Translations under genes and position numbers: made by a program | Shown: positions 1 to 6,424 of the stretch, in pieces | Layout of the letters: every line of letters starts with the position of its first letter | Position numbering within the stretch: the first letter of the stretch is position 1 | Notes under the pieces: model-generated | What the model was told of the DNA's origin: nothing | Database searches by the model: none | What the model saw: only the letters and a program-made list of their open reading frames with translations | DNA from: Bacteroidota bacterium | GTDB lineage: Bacteria > Bacteroidota > Bacteroidia > Chitinophagales > Chitinophagaceae | Length of the DNA stretch: 6,945 nucleotides | Direction: 5' to 3' | Assembly (NCBI GenBank): GCA_023396345.1 | Contig: JAEWWO010000209.1 | Span: forward strand, 1-6,945

Positions 1-193
1 CATGATTTTGATTCATCTGTCTATTAAGTATCATTTTCAAAAAGGTTCTTATCAAAATTTTGATTTATTAAAGTATCACATCAGGTCTGCTGTTTATTAT
101 TTCAATAAATGGGGCTGGTTTTTTGATAAGGAAAGAGCTGTTTTAAATAATAAAACGATTAATGCCATCAAAAGCAACAATAATAAACAGTAA
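1..193 (+). CDS. C-terminal fragment of a probable family 2 glycosyltransferase (5' end outside window)
   Basis: The reading frame is open to the left edge and ends at a TAA at 191-193. The ATG at position 2 is therefore probably an internal methionine and only about 63 C-terminal residues are visible. The fragment is rich in Tyr, Phe, Lys and Asn and carries a K-W-G stretch (fragment residues 36-38) after a run of aromatic residues. That pattern is common near the C-terminus of bacterial GT2 enzymes, where a helix ending in a Lys-Trp-Gly turn follows the GT-A fold. The catalytic DxD region is not in the window, so donor and acceptor cannot be judged. The next gene on the same strand is a second glycosyltransferase, starting 68 bp downstream, which supports a polysaccharide or glycoconjugate locus. 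The GT2 call rests on this short tail and on context. An unrelated protein with a similar tail is possible. Confidence 0.55.
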   Translation, partial: MILIHLSIKYHFQKGSYQNFDLLKYHIRSAVYYFNKWGWFFDKERAVLNNKTINAIKSNNNKQ

Positions 194-237
194 AACTGTA
201 TATCCGTTTTCTCGTAAGCATTGTATACTTTTTTGTA

Positions 238-245
238 TATCTTTG
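238..245 (+). promoter_or_regulatory. Possible Bacteroidota -7 box (TATCTTTG)
   Basis: TATCTTTG matches the Bacteroidota sigma-A -7 form TAnnTTTG exactly and ends 16 bp before the ATG of the glycosyltransferase at 262. No good TTTG-like -33 box lies at the usual spacing of about 19 bp; the nearest TTG (221-223) is too close. The box could give the second glycosyltransferase its own start inside a larger operon, but in AT-rich DNA a chance match is quite possible. Confidence 0.3.
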
Positions 246-261
246 GAAATATTTTTTATAA

Positions 262-1272
262 ATGCTACTTGTTGATGCCTTATATATAAATAGTGGTGGT
301 CCGAAGATTTTACTGGATTATTTTATTTCTGAATTAGAAAAAACAAATACAGACGTACTCTATTTAATAGATAAACGAGCTTATGGAAACTTGCCTTCTA
401 TAAAGAGTACAAATAAAGTATTTTATTTAACGGCCAGTCTTCTGAACAGAACCAGATTTTACAGGAAACATCAAAATGCTATCAACAGAGTGTTTTGTAT
501 GGGAAATCTGCCCCCGACTTTTAAACTTACAGTTCCTGTATATACATATTTTCATCATTCATTATTTTTGCAAATTGCTAAAGGAATGCCTTTGTCAAAA
601 CGTTTTGGTTATCATTTAAAGAAAAGAGTTTTAAATCACATAAAGAATAATACTGATTATTGGATTGTACAAACAGATTTTATAAAAAATAAACTACAGA
701 AACGATATAAACTTAACGATAGCAGAATATTAAAAATCCCTTTCTATGAACCTCTTAACACTTTAGCCGAAATTCCTGAAAGGATAAAAGGGCATTATAT
801 TTATGCGAGTTTGGGCATCCCCTATAAAAATCATAAAAGATTGATTGGGGCATTTTGTAAATTTTACGATCAGCATCACTACGGAAGTTTAACGCTTACA
901 CTTTCTGATAATTTTAAAGAATTAATTGAATTGGTAAATAATAAACAAAAATCAGGTTATCCTGTAATGAATGTGGGGTTTGTGAGCCGAAATGAAATCC
1001 AACGCTTATTTTATCAATCAGAATATCATATTTTTCTTTCGCTCACAGAAAGTTTAGGACTGGGAATCATTGAGTCTATTGACTGCGGTTGCAAAGTTAT
1101 AGGAGCAGATTTGCCTTATATGTATGCTGCTTGTGAACCTTCTATCATTTTTGACCCTATGAGTGAAGAGTCAATTATCAGTGCATTTGTTGAATCCATG
1201 CAAGACGATATAAAACCTTCTGTAAGTAGAGTAGATAATCAAATAGCTAAGTTATTATTACTATTACAGTAG
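262..1272 (+). CDS. GT-B fold glycosyltransferase (GT4-like, glycosyl transferases group 1)
   Basis: This 336-residue protein should transfer a sugar from an activated donor to a glycan or lipid-linked acceptor at the cytoplasmic face of the membrane. It starts directly on the first Rossmann strand, followed by a Ser-Gly-Gly-Pro loop (residues 11-14) like the glycine-rich acceptor-side loop of GT4 enzymes. The C-terminal donor domain is clearer. It has a strand then a Y-K-N-H-K-R stretch (188-193), typical of the donor-phosphate site, and an E-x7-E motif with Glu263 and Glu271 around S-L-G-L-G-I-I, followed by a Cys-Gly turn and an I-G-A-D strand. Length is within the usual 330-400 range, slightly short. 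There is no signal peptide or membrane segment. The ATG at 262 is the only sensible start because upstream sequence adds no homologous-looking residues. It lies between a probable GT2 gene and nucleotide-sugar genes, so it probably assembles a mannose-containing or related surface glycan. The specific linkage cannot be told. Confidence 0.85.
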   Translation: MLLVDALYINSGGPKILLDYFISELEKTNTDVLYLIDKRAYGNLPSIKSTNKVFYLTASLLNRTRFYRKHQNAINRVFCMGNLPPTFKLTVPVYTYFHHSLFLQIAKGMPLSKRFGYHLKKRVLNHIKNNTDYWIVQTDFIKNKLQKRYKLNDSRILKIPFYEPLNTLAEIPERIKGHYIYASLGIPYKNHKRLIGAFCKFYDQHHYGSLTLTLSDNFKELIELVNNKQKSGYPVMNVGFVSRNEIQRLFYQSEYHIFLSLTESLGLGIIESIDCGCKVIGADLPYMYAACEPSIIFDPMSEESIISAFVESMQDDIKPSVSRVDNQIAKLLLLLQ

Positions 1273-1273
1273 C

Positions 1274-1303
1274 TTTATTTTATAGACTATTAAGTTATAT
1301 TTG
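1274..1303 (+). promoter_or_regulatory. Possible Bacteroidota promoter for the fusion gene and guanylyltransferase
   Basis: TATATTTG at 1296-1303 matches the -7 form TAnnTTTG. A TTTA at 1274-1277 lies 18 bp upstream, near the expected position of the TTTG -33 box, but with one mismatch. Transcription would start around 1308-1312, giving a leader of about 15 bases before the ATG at 1326. The site would let the two nucleotide-sugar genes be expressed apart from the glycosyltransferases. The leader also holds a 12-bp AT-only palindrome (1310-1321) of unknown meaning. Confidence 0.4.
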
Positions 1304-1325
1304 TACTGATTTATTAATAAAGTAT

Positions 1326-2462
1326 ATGCCAAAAAAAGTTTTTGTAAGCGGATGTTATGATATGCTCCACAGCGGCCATGTGGCTTTTTTAGAAGAGGCT
1401 GCTTCTTATGGTGAATTATACGTAGGCGTAGGATCAGACAAAACAGTGAATGAATTAAAAGCCAGAAAAACAATTAACTCAGATGCAGAGCGTCTTTACA
1501 TGATACAGGCATTGAAGGTTGTAAAAGATGCATGGATTAATTCAGGTACTGGTAGTCTTGATTTTATAGAAGAAATAAAGCAACTCAAACCCGATATTTT
1601 CTTTGTAAACACGGATGGACACACACCCGCAAAGGAAGCATTATGTAAAGAAATGGGTATTGAGTATATAGTCAGCGAAAGAAAACCTCATGGTAACCTG
1701 CCCGCACGTTCCACGACCTCTCTCAGAAAGATTTGCCGCATACCATATCGTATTGACCTGGCAGGAGGCTGGCTTGATCAGCCTTTTGTAAATAAGTTTG
1801 GTCCCGGCCCAGTGCTTACTATAGCATTGGAACCAGATTATGAATTCAACTTTAAAAGTGGTATGGCCACAAGTAGCCGTAACAGAGCAATTGAACTTTG
1901 GGAAACTGATATACCGGAAGGTGATAAAGAAAAACTTGCAAAAATTTTATTCTCTTTTGAAAACCCTCCTGGTACGGCGTATATTAGCGGCTCACAGGAT
2001 GCATTAGGAATTACATTGCCGGGCTTAAACAAATTTGATTATGCAGATGGAGATTATTGGCCAAAGAAAATAACTACTGTAAAAGATGAAGATATATTAA
2101 TATGGCTGGAGTCTGTTATCTGGTTGATACCTCTTTCACCTCGTACTGATGAATTCAATGTTTTAGCTGATACAGATGTTACTACAAAAAAAGTACAGGA
2201 ACTGAGTATTGCTGCTGACTCAGCGTGGAACGCCATACTTCAAAAAGATCTAGTAGCTTTCAGTAAAGCTTTTACTGAAAGTTATAATGCCCAGATAGCT
2301 ATGTTTCCGAACATGGTTACAAATGAAATGATTGTACAAATTGAAAAAAATAAAAAAAATGTAACAGGCTGGAAAGTAAGCGGAGCAGGAGGTGGAGGGT
2401 ATTTAATATTAATAAGTGAAAACAAAATAGACAGAGCAATACAAATAAAAATAAGAAGATAA
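1326..2462 (+). CDS. Bifunctional cytidylyltransferase-type nucleotidyltransferase / GHMP-kinase-like protein
   Basis: This 378-residue protein has two domains. Residues 1-135 form a cytidylyltransferase-like fold with the G-C-Y-D-M-L-H-S-G-H signature (9-18; HSGH 15-18 binds the nucleotide triphosphate) and a closing R-S-T-T-S-L-R (128-134) in the place of the family's ISSTxIR motif. This half resembles the HldE C-terminal domain and glycerol-3-phosphate cytidylyltransferase. From about 139 a GHMP-kinase-like domain follows: motif 1 P-Y-R-I-D-L-A-G-G-W-L-D (140-151), a motif-2-like G-M-A-T-S-S (179-184), G-S-Q-D (222-225) where FKP- and galactokinase-like enzymes have the catalytic Asp, and motif 3 S-G-A-G-G-G-G-Y (352-359). 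The kinase half is only about 240 residues, with about 30 between motifs 1 and 2 where many family members have 60 or more. The stop is 5 bp before the guanylyltransferase start, so the two are co-transcribed. A role in making a nucleotide-activated sugar is inferred; the sugar is unknown. Formally it parallels HldE, but with a GHMP kinase in place of a PfkB-type one. Loss of kinase activity cannot be excluded. Confidence 0.82.
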   Translation: MPKKVFVSGCYDMLHSGHVAFLEEAASYGELYVGVGSDKTVNELKARKTINSDAERLYMIQALKVVKDAWINSGTGSLDFIEEIKQLKPDIFFVNTDGHTPAKEALCKEMGIEYIVSERKPHGNLPARSTTSLRKICRIPYRIDLAGGWLDQPFVNKFGPGPVLTIALEPDYEFNFKSGMATSSRNRAIELWETDIPEGDKEKLAKILFSFENPPGTAYISGSQDALGITLPGLNKFDYADGDYWPKKITTVKDEDILIWLESVIWLIPLSPRTDEFNVLADTDVTTKKVQELSIAADSAWNAILQKDLVAFSKAFTESYNAQIAMFPNMVTNEMIVQIEKNKKNVTGWKVSGAGGGGYLILISENKIDRAIQIKIRR

Positions 2463-2467
2463 GTTTT

Positions 2468-3526
2468 ATGATTTACACTTTAATAATGGCAGGTGGCGTG
2501 GGCAGCCGTTTCTGGCCTAAAAGCAGAGAGAAATTTCCCAAACAATTTATTGATATTATGGGAACGGGAAAGTCATTTATTCAAATGACGTATGACCGTT
2601 CTCTCGCTTTTTCCCAGCCGGAAAATATTTTAATCTTAACCAATAAAGATTATAAGTCACTTGTTGCTGAACAACTCCCCGACTTGCCTGAAAACAATAT
2701 CCTTACCGAGCCTTCCAGGAATAATACAGCTCCCTGTATTGCATACGCAACATATAAGTTGTACGAAAAAGATAAAGATGCTGTAATGGTTATTGTCCCT
2801 TCCGATCATCTTATTTTGAAAGAAAAAGCTTTTGAAGAAAAAATAAATAATGCCGTAAATTTTGTAACAGAAAATGAAGCATTGCTTACCTTAGGTATTG
2901 ACCCAACCCGACCTGATACAGGATACGGCTATATTCATTTTGAACAGAATGAAGAAAGCGTAAAAAGAGTAAAAGCATTTAAAGAAAAACCTGATGCAGA
3001 TACAGCTCAAAAATATATTGAGTCAAAAGAATACCTTTGGAATGCAGGTATTTTCATATGGAAAGCGAAAGATGTAATTGCCGCATTTGAAAAATATACA
3101 CCGGAATTAAACGCTATATTCCAAAGTGGAATGAGCGTATATAATACAGAGCAGGAAGCAGATTTTATTGAAGAAAATTATCCTAAAAGTCCTAAAATAT
3201 CCATTGATTATGCAATCATGGAGAAGGCAGATAATGTGTACACAATACCCGCAGATATTGGCTGGAGCGATGTAGGTACATGGGCTTCGCTTTGGAATGT
3301 AAAAGAAAAAGATGATAATCAAAACGCTGTAGTGTCAAACGGAAAAATAATCACGACTAATACCGAAGGTTGTATGATTTCTTCAAAAGACGATAGTGTA
3401 GTAGTGATAGACGGATTGAAAGATTTTATTGTGGTAAATGAAAAAGATGCGTTGCTCATTTATCCTATTCATAAAGAGCAGGAAATAAAAGAAGTGCTGA
3501 AAAGCCTTGATAACAGTGCTTTGTAG
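2468..3526 (+). CDS. manC: Mannose-1-phosphate guanylyltransferase (GDP-mannose pyrophosphorylase)
   Basis: This enzyme joins mannose 1-phosphate and GTP to give GDP-mannose and pyrophosphate in the cytoplasm, supplying the donor for mannosyl transfer or the precursor of GDP-fucose and related sugars. The 352 residues match the single-domain form that lacks the C-terminal phosphomannose isomerase domain of long ManC/AlgA proteins. Visible motifs, in order: G-G-V-G-S-R-F-W-P-K-S-R (9-20) with P-K-Q-F (24-27), the nucleotide loop; E-P-S-R-N-N-T-A-P (81-89); P-S-D-H (111-114); G-Y-G-Y-I (152-156); F-K-E-K-P (171-175); W-N-A-G-I-F (191-196); S-I-D-Y-A-I-M-E-K (245-253); and D-I-G-W-S-D-V-G-T-W (263-272). 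A short left-handed-helix-like tail follows. The first ATG is right because the next Met (residue 7) would remove the first beta strand. There is no Shine-Dalgarno sequence, as is usual in this phylum. It follows the fusion gene by 5 bp. A heptose-1-phosphate guanylyltransferase role (HddC) was considered, but HddC is shorter and lacks this long motif series. Confidence 0.93.
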   Translation: MIYTLIMAGGVGSRFWPKSREKFPKQFIDIMGTGKSFIQMTYDRSLAFSQPENILILTNKDYKSLVAEQLPDLPENNILTEPSRNNTAPCIAYATYKLYEKDKDAVMVIVPSDHLILKEKAFEEKINNAVNFVTENEALLTLGIDPTRPDTGYGYIHFEQNEESVKRVKAFKEKPDADTAQKYIESKEYLWNAGIFIWKAKDVIAAFEKYTPELNAIFQSGMSVYNTEQEADFIEENYPKSPKISIDYAIMEKADNVYTIPADIGWSDVGTWASLWNVKEKDDNQNAVVSNGKIITTNTEGCMISSKDDSVVVIDGLKDFIVVNEKDALLIYPIHKEQEIKEVLKSLDNSAL

Positions 3527-3575
3527 AAGTATCTTTGCGTGAAATTACAAATTAGAAATTACAGATTACAAATTG

Positions 3576-3611
3576 CAAATCATAAATCATCAACCAAAAT
3601 TCAAAAATCAT
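3576..3611 (+). repeat. Direct repeat, left copy (36 bp)
   Basis: This is the left copy of a 36-bp direct repeat whose right copy is 3713-3748. The first 18 bases are identical in both and 3 mismatches fall in the second half. The unit itself contains smaller internal repeats of AAATCAT. Confidence 0.8.
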
Positions 3612-3620
3612 AACTCATAA

Positions 3621-3635
3621 GCGAAGCGTCTTTGC
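3621..3635. other. Small hairpin containing a CTTTGCG word
   Basis: GCGAAG (3621-3626) can pair with CTTTGC (3630-3635) across a 3-base loop, with one G-T pair. The stem is only 6 bp and has no T-run after it on either strand, so it is a poor intrinsic terminator. It is the only compact stem seen between the two convergent genes and may simply reflect the repeat sequence. Confidence 0.3.
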
Positions 3636-3712
3636 GTTCTTAAAAAACCTTTAAACCCTTTGCGTGAAATCAAATTACAGATTGCAGATTACAAATTAAA
3701 GATTATAGATTA

Positions 3713-3748
3713 CAAATCATAAATCATCAATCACAATTCATAAATCAT
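3713..3748 (+). repeat. Direct repeat, right copy (36 bp)
   Basis: This is the right copy of the 36-bp direct repeat, 137 bp from the left copy at 3576-3611. It ends about 25 bp before the stop codon of the serine hydrolase gene on the opposite strand. Confidence 0.8.
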
Positions 3749-3772
3749 TATCCAGTATTCATCCCAAAGAAA

Positions 3773-5326
3773 CTACTTCACTCTTTCAGGTTGTAAATGT
3801 TCAAAGTCAAAACTGAAATCTGTGATAGGAGAGATAGGTTTTATTTTTATAGATTGCGCTTTACCTTTTTCATCATAATGAAAAATTACATAGGCATCAG
3901 CATCGTAGCTTCTGTCGTCCCATTTAGCTATATAAGTGTTGTAGTTATATGGAAGCAAATCTCCTTTTAATCTTGGTGAACTTTTGCAAGAAATTCTATA
4001 GCTGTTGTTAGCAAAAGTAATATCAATATCTCCAAACCATTTGTCTGTATAGGTTCCGGCGATTTGTTCTTTACCCGGAAGTGCAGAAGCATGCTTCATT
4101 TTTTCAACCTGATTATACACAGCAGTTTTCAAACTGTCGGACTGAGCAGTAAATTTATCTGTTCTTGTTTTTAATTCACTTAGCCAGTTTCTGTTTTCAT
4201 AACCCAGATAACTGTCTTTGATTGTATTGCTGATTGTGCTGAAAGCCGCACCGGACTGTTGATTGGTGAGTACTACTATACCTAATTTCAAATCAGGAAT
4301 AAGAATAAATTGCGTTACCGTTCCTATCAATCCGCCGGTATGTGTTACCTGCAAATGACCTTTCACATCACTTAAAAACCAACCAAGTCCGTACCCCGAA
4401 AAATTGCTGTCATATGGATTGTTGTTGCCGATAGAGATGGGCATTTGTAAGCTCCATAACTCTTTCAGTTGTTTTTTACTGATTAATCTTTTGCCCTCTG
4501 TGGTTACTCCGTCGTTCATTAAAAACCTTGCCCAGGTAAGCATATCTTCTATATTGCTCATGATGCCGCCTGCGGCATTGGCTGTTTCGTTCCAGTCGTG
4601 CGGAATGCTGATAACCTTACCGTTTACAGGTGCATGTGCGTCAATGATGTTGCTGTTGTTTTTTACTCTATTGTACGATGCAGTGCTGGTGCGCATTCCC
4701 ACAGGTTGCAGTATGCGTTTTTCTATAAATTCTTCCCATGTTAATCCGCTTACTCTGCGTATTACCTCGCCGGCAATGATAAACATATTGTTGTTGTATT
4801 GATACTTTGAACGAAAAGAACTTTCCGGATTCAGGTAGCGAATATTGTTGATGATATCCTGCACGGTAAGTGGTCCGCCTTCGGGAAAAAACATTAAATC
4901 ACCTGCACCTAAACCTAAGCCGCTTCTGTGTGTTACCAAATCTTTGATGGTAAATTCTTCTGTTACAAACGGATTGTACATAGTAAACTCGGGAATGTAT
5001 TTTCTTACTTTATCATCCCAGTTTAACTTACCTTCATCAGCAAGCATAGCCAGTGCAATGCACGTAAAACCTTTGCTGTTAGAAGCAATGCCAAACAATG
5101 TTTTATCATCTACCGATAAGTTATTTTTCAGCGATCTTACGCCATGTCCTTTGCTATAAATAGTTTTACCATCTTTGGTAATGCCTACTGCCATGCCAGG
5201 TACATCAAATGCCTTCAATGTGGCTGTAATCAAGCTGTCCAGACTTTTTTCTTTTATTTGCGCGGAGGAATTAAGAGATAGTAAAAGAACGAATGTGCAA
5301 ACAAAAAATCTTGCAATGCTTTTCAT
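3773..5326 (-). CDS. Exported serine hydrolase of the beta-lactamase (class C/PBP4*) family with C-terminal DUF3471-like domain
   Basis: This 517-residue protein has a signal peptide: Lys2 and Arg6, a hydrophobic core to about residue 18, then S-S-A, with likely cleavage after Ala22, so it acts in the periplasm or outside the cell. The serine hydrolase fold (PF00144) covers about 30-375. It has S-N-S-K (82-85; Ser82 nucleophile and Lys85), Y-N-N (177-179) as the YxN motif, and H-T-G-G (329-332) in place of the KTG motif. HxG at that position is typical of esterase, D-aminopeptidase and PBP4*-like members rather than of true AmpC enzymes. A linker and a small beta-rich domain (about 420-510, starting I-A-G-T-Y) match the DUF3471-type tail often found in these proteins. 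All catalytic motifs are intact. Likely activities are peptidase or esterase on cell-wall peptides or small molecules. Antibiotic resistance should not be assumed. It is last in a minus-strand run, 21 bp after the oxidoreductase stop, and convergent with manC. Confidence 0.88.
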   Translation of the reverse strand: MKSIARFFVCTFVLLLSLNSSAQIKEKSLDSLITATLKAFDVPGMAVGITKDGKTIYSKGHGVRSLKNNLSVDDKTLFGIASNSKGFTCIALAMLADEGKLNWDDKVRKYIPEFTMYNPFVTEEFTIKDLVTHRSGLGLGAGDLMFFPEGGPLTVQDIINNIRYLNPESSFRSKYQYNNNMFIIAGEVIRRVSGLTWEEFIEKRILQPVGMRTSTASYNRVKNNSNIIDAHAPVNGKVISIPHDWNETANAAGGIMSNIEDMLTWARFLMNDGVTTEGKRLISKKQLKELWSLQMPISIGNNNPYDSNFSGYGLGWFLSDVKGHLQVTHTGGLIGTVTQFILIPDLKLGIVVLTNQQSGAAFSTISNTIKDSYLGYENRNWLSELKTRTDKFTAQSDSLKTAVYNQVEKMKHASALPGKEQIAGTYTDKWFGDIDITFANNSYRISCKSSPRLKGDLLPYNYNTYIAKWDDRSYDADAYVIFHYDEKGKAQSIKIKPISPITDFSFDFEHLQPERVK

Positions 5327-5347
5327 CAGAAATATATTTTATCTAAT

Positions 5348-6397
5348 CTATAAATTAATAACTCTTTTTTCTTTATTGCTTTGAAAAGCAGCATCAATGA
5401 TAGTCATGCTTTTTACTGCATCGTTTGCAGGCACGGGGTTTGCGGCTTTTCCGGTTAATGCATTGTAAACATCCTGATAGTAGTTCATATAATTGCCAAT
5501 TGCAGAGCGGGTGAGTATTTTATAGTCTTCGCCATTTTCTGTGTAGTGCAATATACCGTCAGTTTCTTCCGGAGTTTCAATCCATGCATCAACAGAAGGT
5601 ATAGCACCGTTGACCAATCTTTCTTCCTGCAGGTCTGATCTTTTTTGCAAAAAACTTCCTTTCTCTCCGTAAATCATATAGGCATAAGAAATTTCTTTTA
5701 TAAATACTGAACCTTTTACACGCACGCGTAACCCTGATGGATAATACATCAGCACTTCAAAATAGTCGTTAGACTCCAAACCTTTTCGCATAGTTGCCAT
5801 GTCAGCAAATACAGCCGAAGGAAAACCAAATAGTTGTATAGCCTGATCAATTAAATGCGCCCCTAAGTCGTGCAGATTGCCGGCTCCGGGCTTGTTGCCT
5901 TCTTTATGGTCTTTGCCGCTATGCCCGGTTCTGTAACGGTCAAAGCGTAATTCAGCTTCCTTAATTTCTCCTAATAAATTTTTATCCAATACATCTTTTA
6001 TTGCCAGAAAATCTCCGTCATATCTTCTGTTTTGATATACGCTTAAAAAAAGATTTTTGCTTTTTGCGAGTTCATCTAATTCTTGTGCTTCCTGAGCTGT
6101 TACGGTAAAAGGTTTTTCTACTACTACGGCTTTTCCTGCATTCAGCGCGGCTTTTGCATATTCAAAATGTGTCTGCACCGGCGTATTTACTACAATCAAT
6201 TCTATTTCATCATCAGCAATCAGTTCTTCAAACGAGCGGTATAACTTGCTTTCAGGATATTTACTTCTCGATTCATCACGATGTCTTTCTACTATTGCAC
6301 TTAACTTAAAAAGTGGATGTTGCTGAATAAATGGTGCATGAAAAATTTTTCCGCTCATGCCAAAGGATGCAATACCTGTAGTAATAATTCTGCTCAT
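5348..6397 (-). CDS. Gfo/Idh/MocA family NAD(P)-dependent oxidoreductase
   Basis: This 349-residue cytoplasmic enzyme should oxidise or reduce a sugar, inositol or related polyol using NAD(P). The N-terminal Rossmann domain (about 1-120) has the dinucleotide loop G-I-A-S-F-G-M-S-G (8-16), then F-H-A-P-F (19-23), a hallmark of the YdgJ/IolW/IolU-like scyllo-inositol dehydrogenase branch. The E-K-P motif (94-96) supplies the catalytic Lys95. The C-terminal domain holds D-L-G-A-H-L-I-D (177-184), with Asp177 and His181 as the likely catalytic pair. In this loop Ser11 stands where most relatives have glycine. Length is normal for the group. The start at 6397 begins right on the first beta strand, and the stop lies 21 bp before the serine hydrolase start. 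Together with the upstream LOG-family gene this suggests one transcript. The substrate cannot be fixed from sequence; scyllo-inositol or a simple sugar is an inference from family resemblance. Confidence 0.88.
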   Translation of the reverse strand: MSRIITTGIASFGMSGKIFHAPFIQQHPLFKLSAIVERHRDESRSKYPESKLYRSFEELIADDEIELIVVNTPVQTHFEYAKAALNAGKAVVVEKPFTVTAQEAQELDELAKSKNLFLSVYQNRRYDGDFLAIKDVLDKNLLGEIKEAELRFDRYRTGHSGKDHKEGNKPGAGNLHDLGAHLIDQAIQLFGFPSAVFADMATMRKGLESNDYFEVLMYYPSGLRVRVKGSVFIKEISYAYMIYGEKGSFLQKRSDLQEERLVNGAIPSVDAWIETPEETDGILHYTENGEDYKILTRSAIGNYMNYYQDVYNALTGKAANPVPANDAVKSMTIIDAAFQSNKEKRVINL

Positions 6398-6424
6398 GAA
6401 AAGATTATTTTATTTTTTGAAAAA

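Larger units (their letters stand above)
3527..3772. repeat. AT-rich repeat-bearing spacer between convergent genes
   Basis: This 246-bp stretch has no plausible coding region on either strand. It is made of degenerate direct repeats. A 13-bp perfect repeat beginning CTTTGCG lies at 3533-3545 and 3658-3670. A 36-bp repeat with 3 mismatches lies at 3576-3611 and 3713-3748; its first 18 bases are identical. Between them run variants of a GATTACAAAT unit (GATTACA at 3564, 3687 and 3708) and of CATAAATCAT. The offsets are 125 and 137 bp, so the right copy carries about 12 extra bases. It looks like a decayed duplication of a spacer repeat of a kind often seen in Bacteroidota genomes. No strong terminator is visible for either flanking gene. 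Confidence 0.75.

Noticed and set aside
1310..1321. 12-bp perfect palindrome just before the fusion gene start, with a 7-bp inverted repeat (1273-1279 / 1316-1322) around it
   Set aside because: Both are almost entirely A and T in a very AT-rich spacer; chance is likely, and neither makes a stable terminator or a recognisable operator.
1264..1473. Minus-strand open frame of 69 codons
   Set aside because: It lies mostly over the well-supported N-terminal nucleotidyltransferase domain and encodes no recognisable motif.
3527..3772. CRISPR array
   Set aside because: The repeats are imperfect, overlapping and unevenly spaced, with no constant repeat/spacer alternation and no cas genes nearby.
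3773..5326. Antibiotic-resistance beta-lactamase
   Set aside because: The third motif is HTG rather than KTG and a DUF3471-like tail is present, which fits housekeeping PBP4*/esterase-like hydrolases better than AmpC.
5327..5347. Separate promoter for the serine hydrolase gene
   Set aside because: The 21-bp gap holds only a one-mismatch TATATTTC box on the minus strand and no room for the rest of a promoter outside the oxidoreductase gene.
4404..5384. Three plus-strand open frames opposite the serine hydrolase gene
   Set aside because: They are antisense to a gene with all catalytic motifs intact, and their products look like composition artefacts rich in Leu and Ser.
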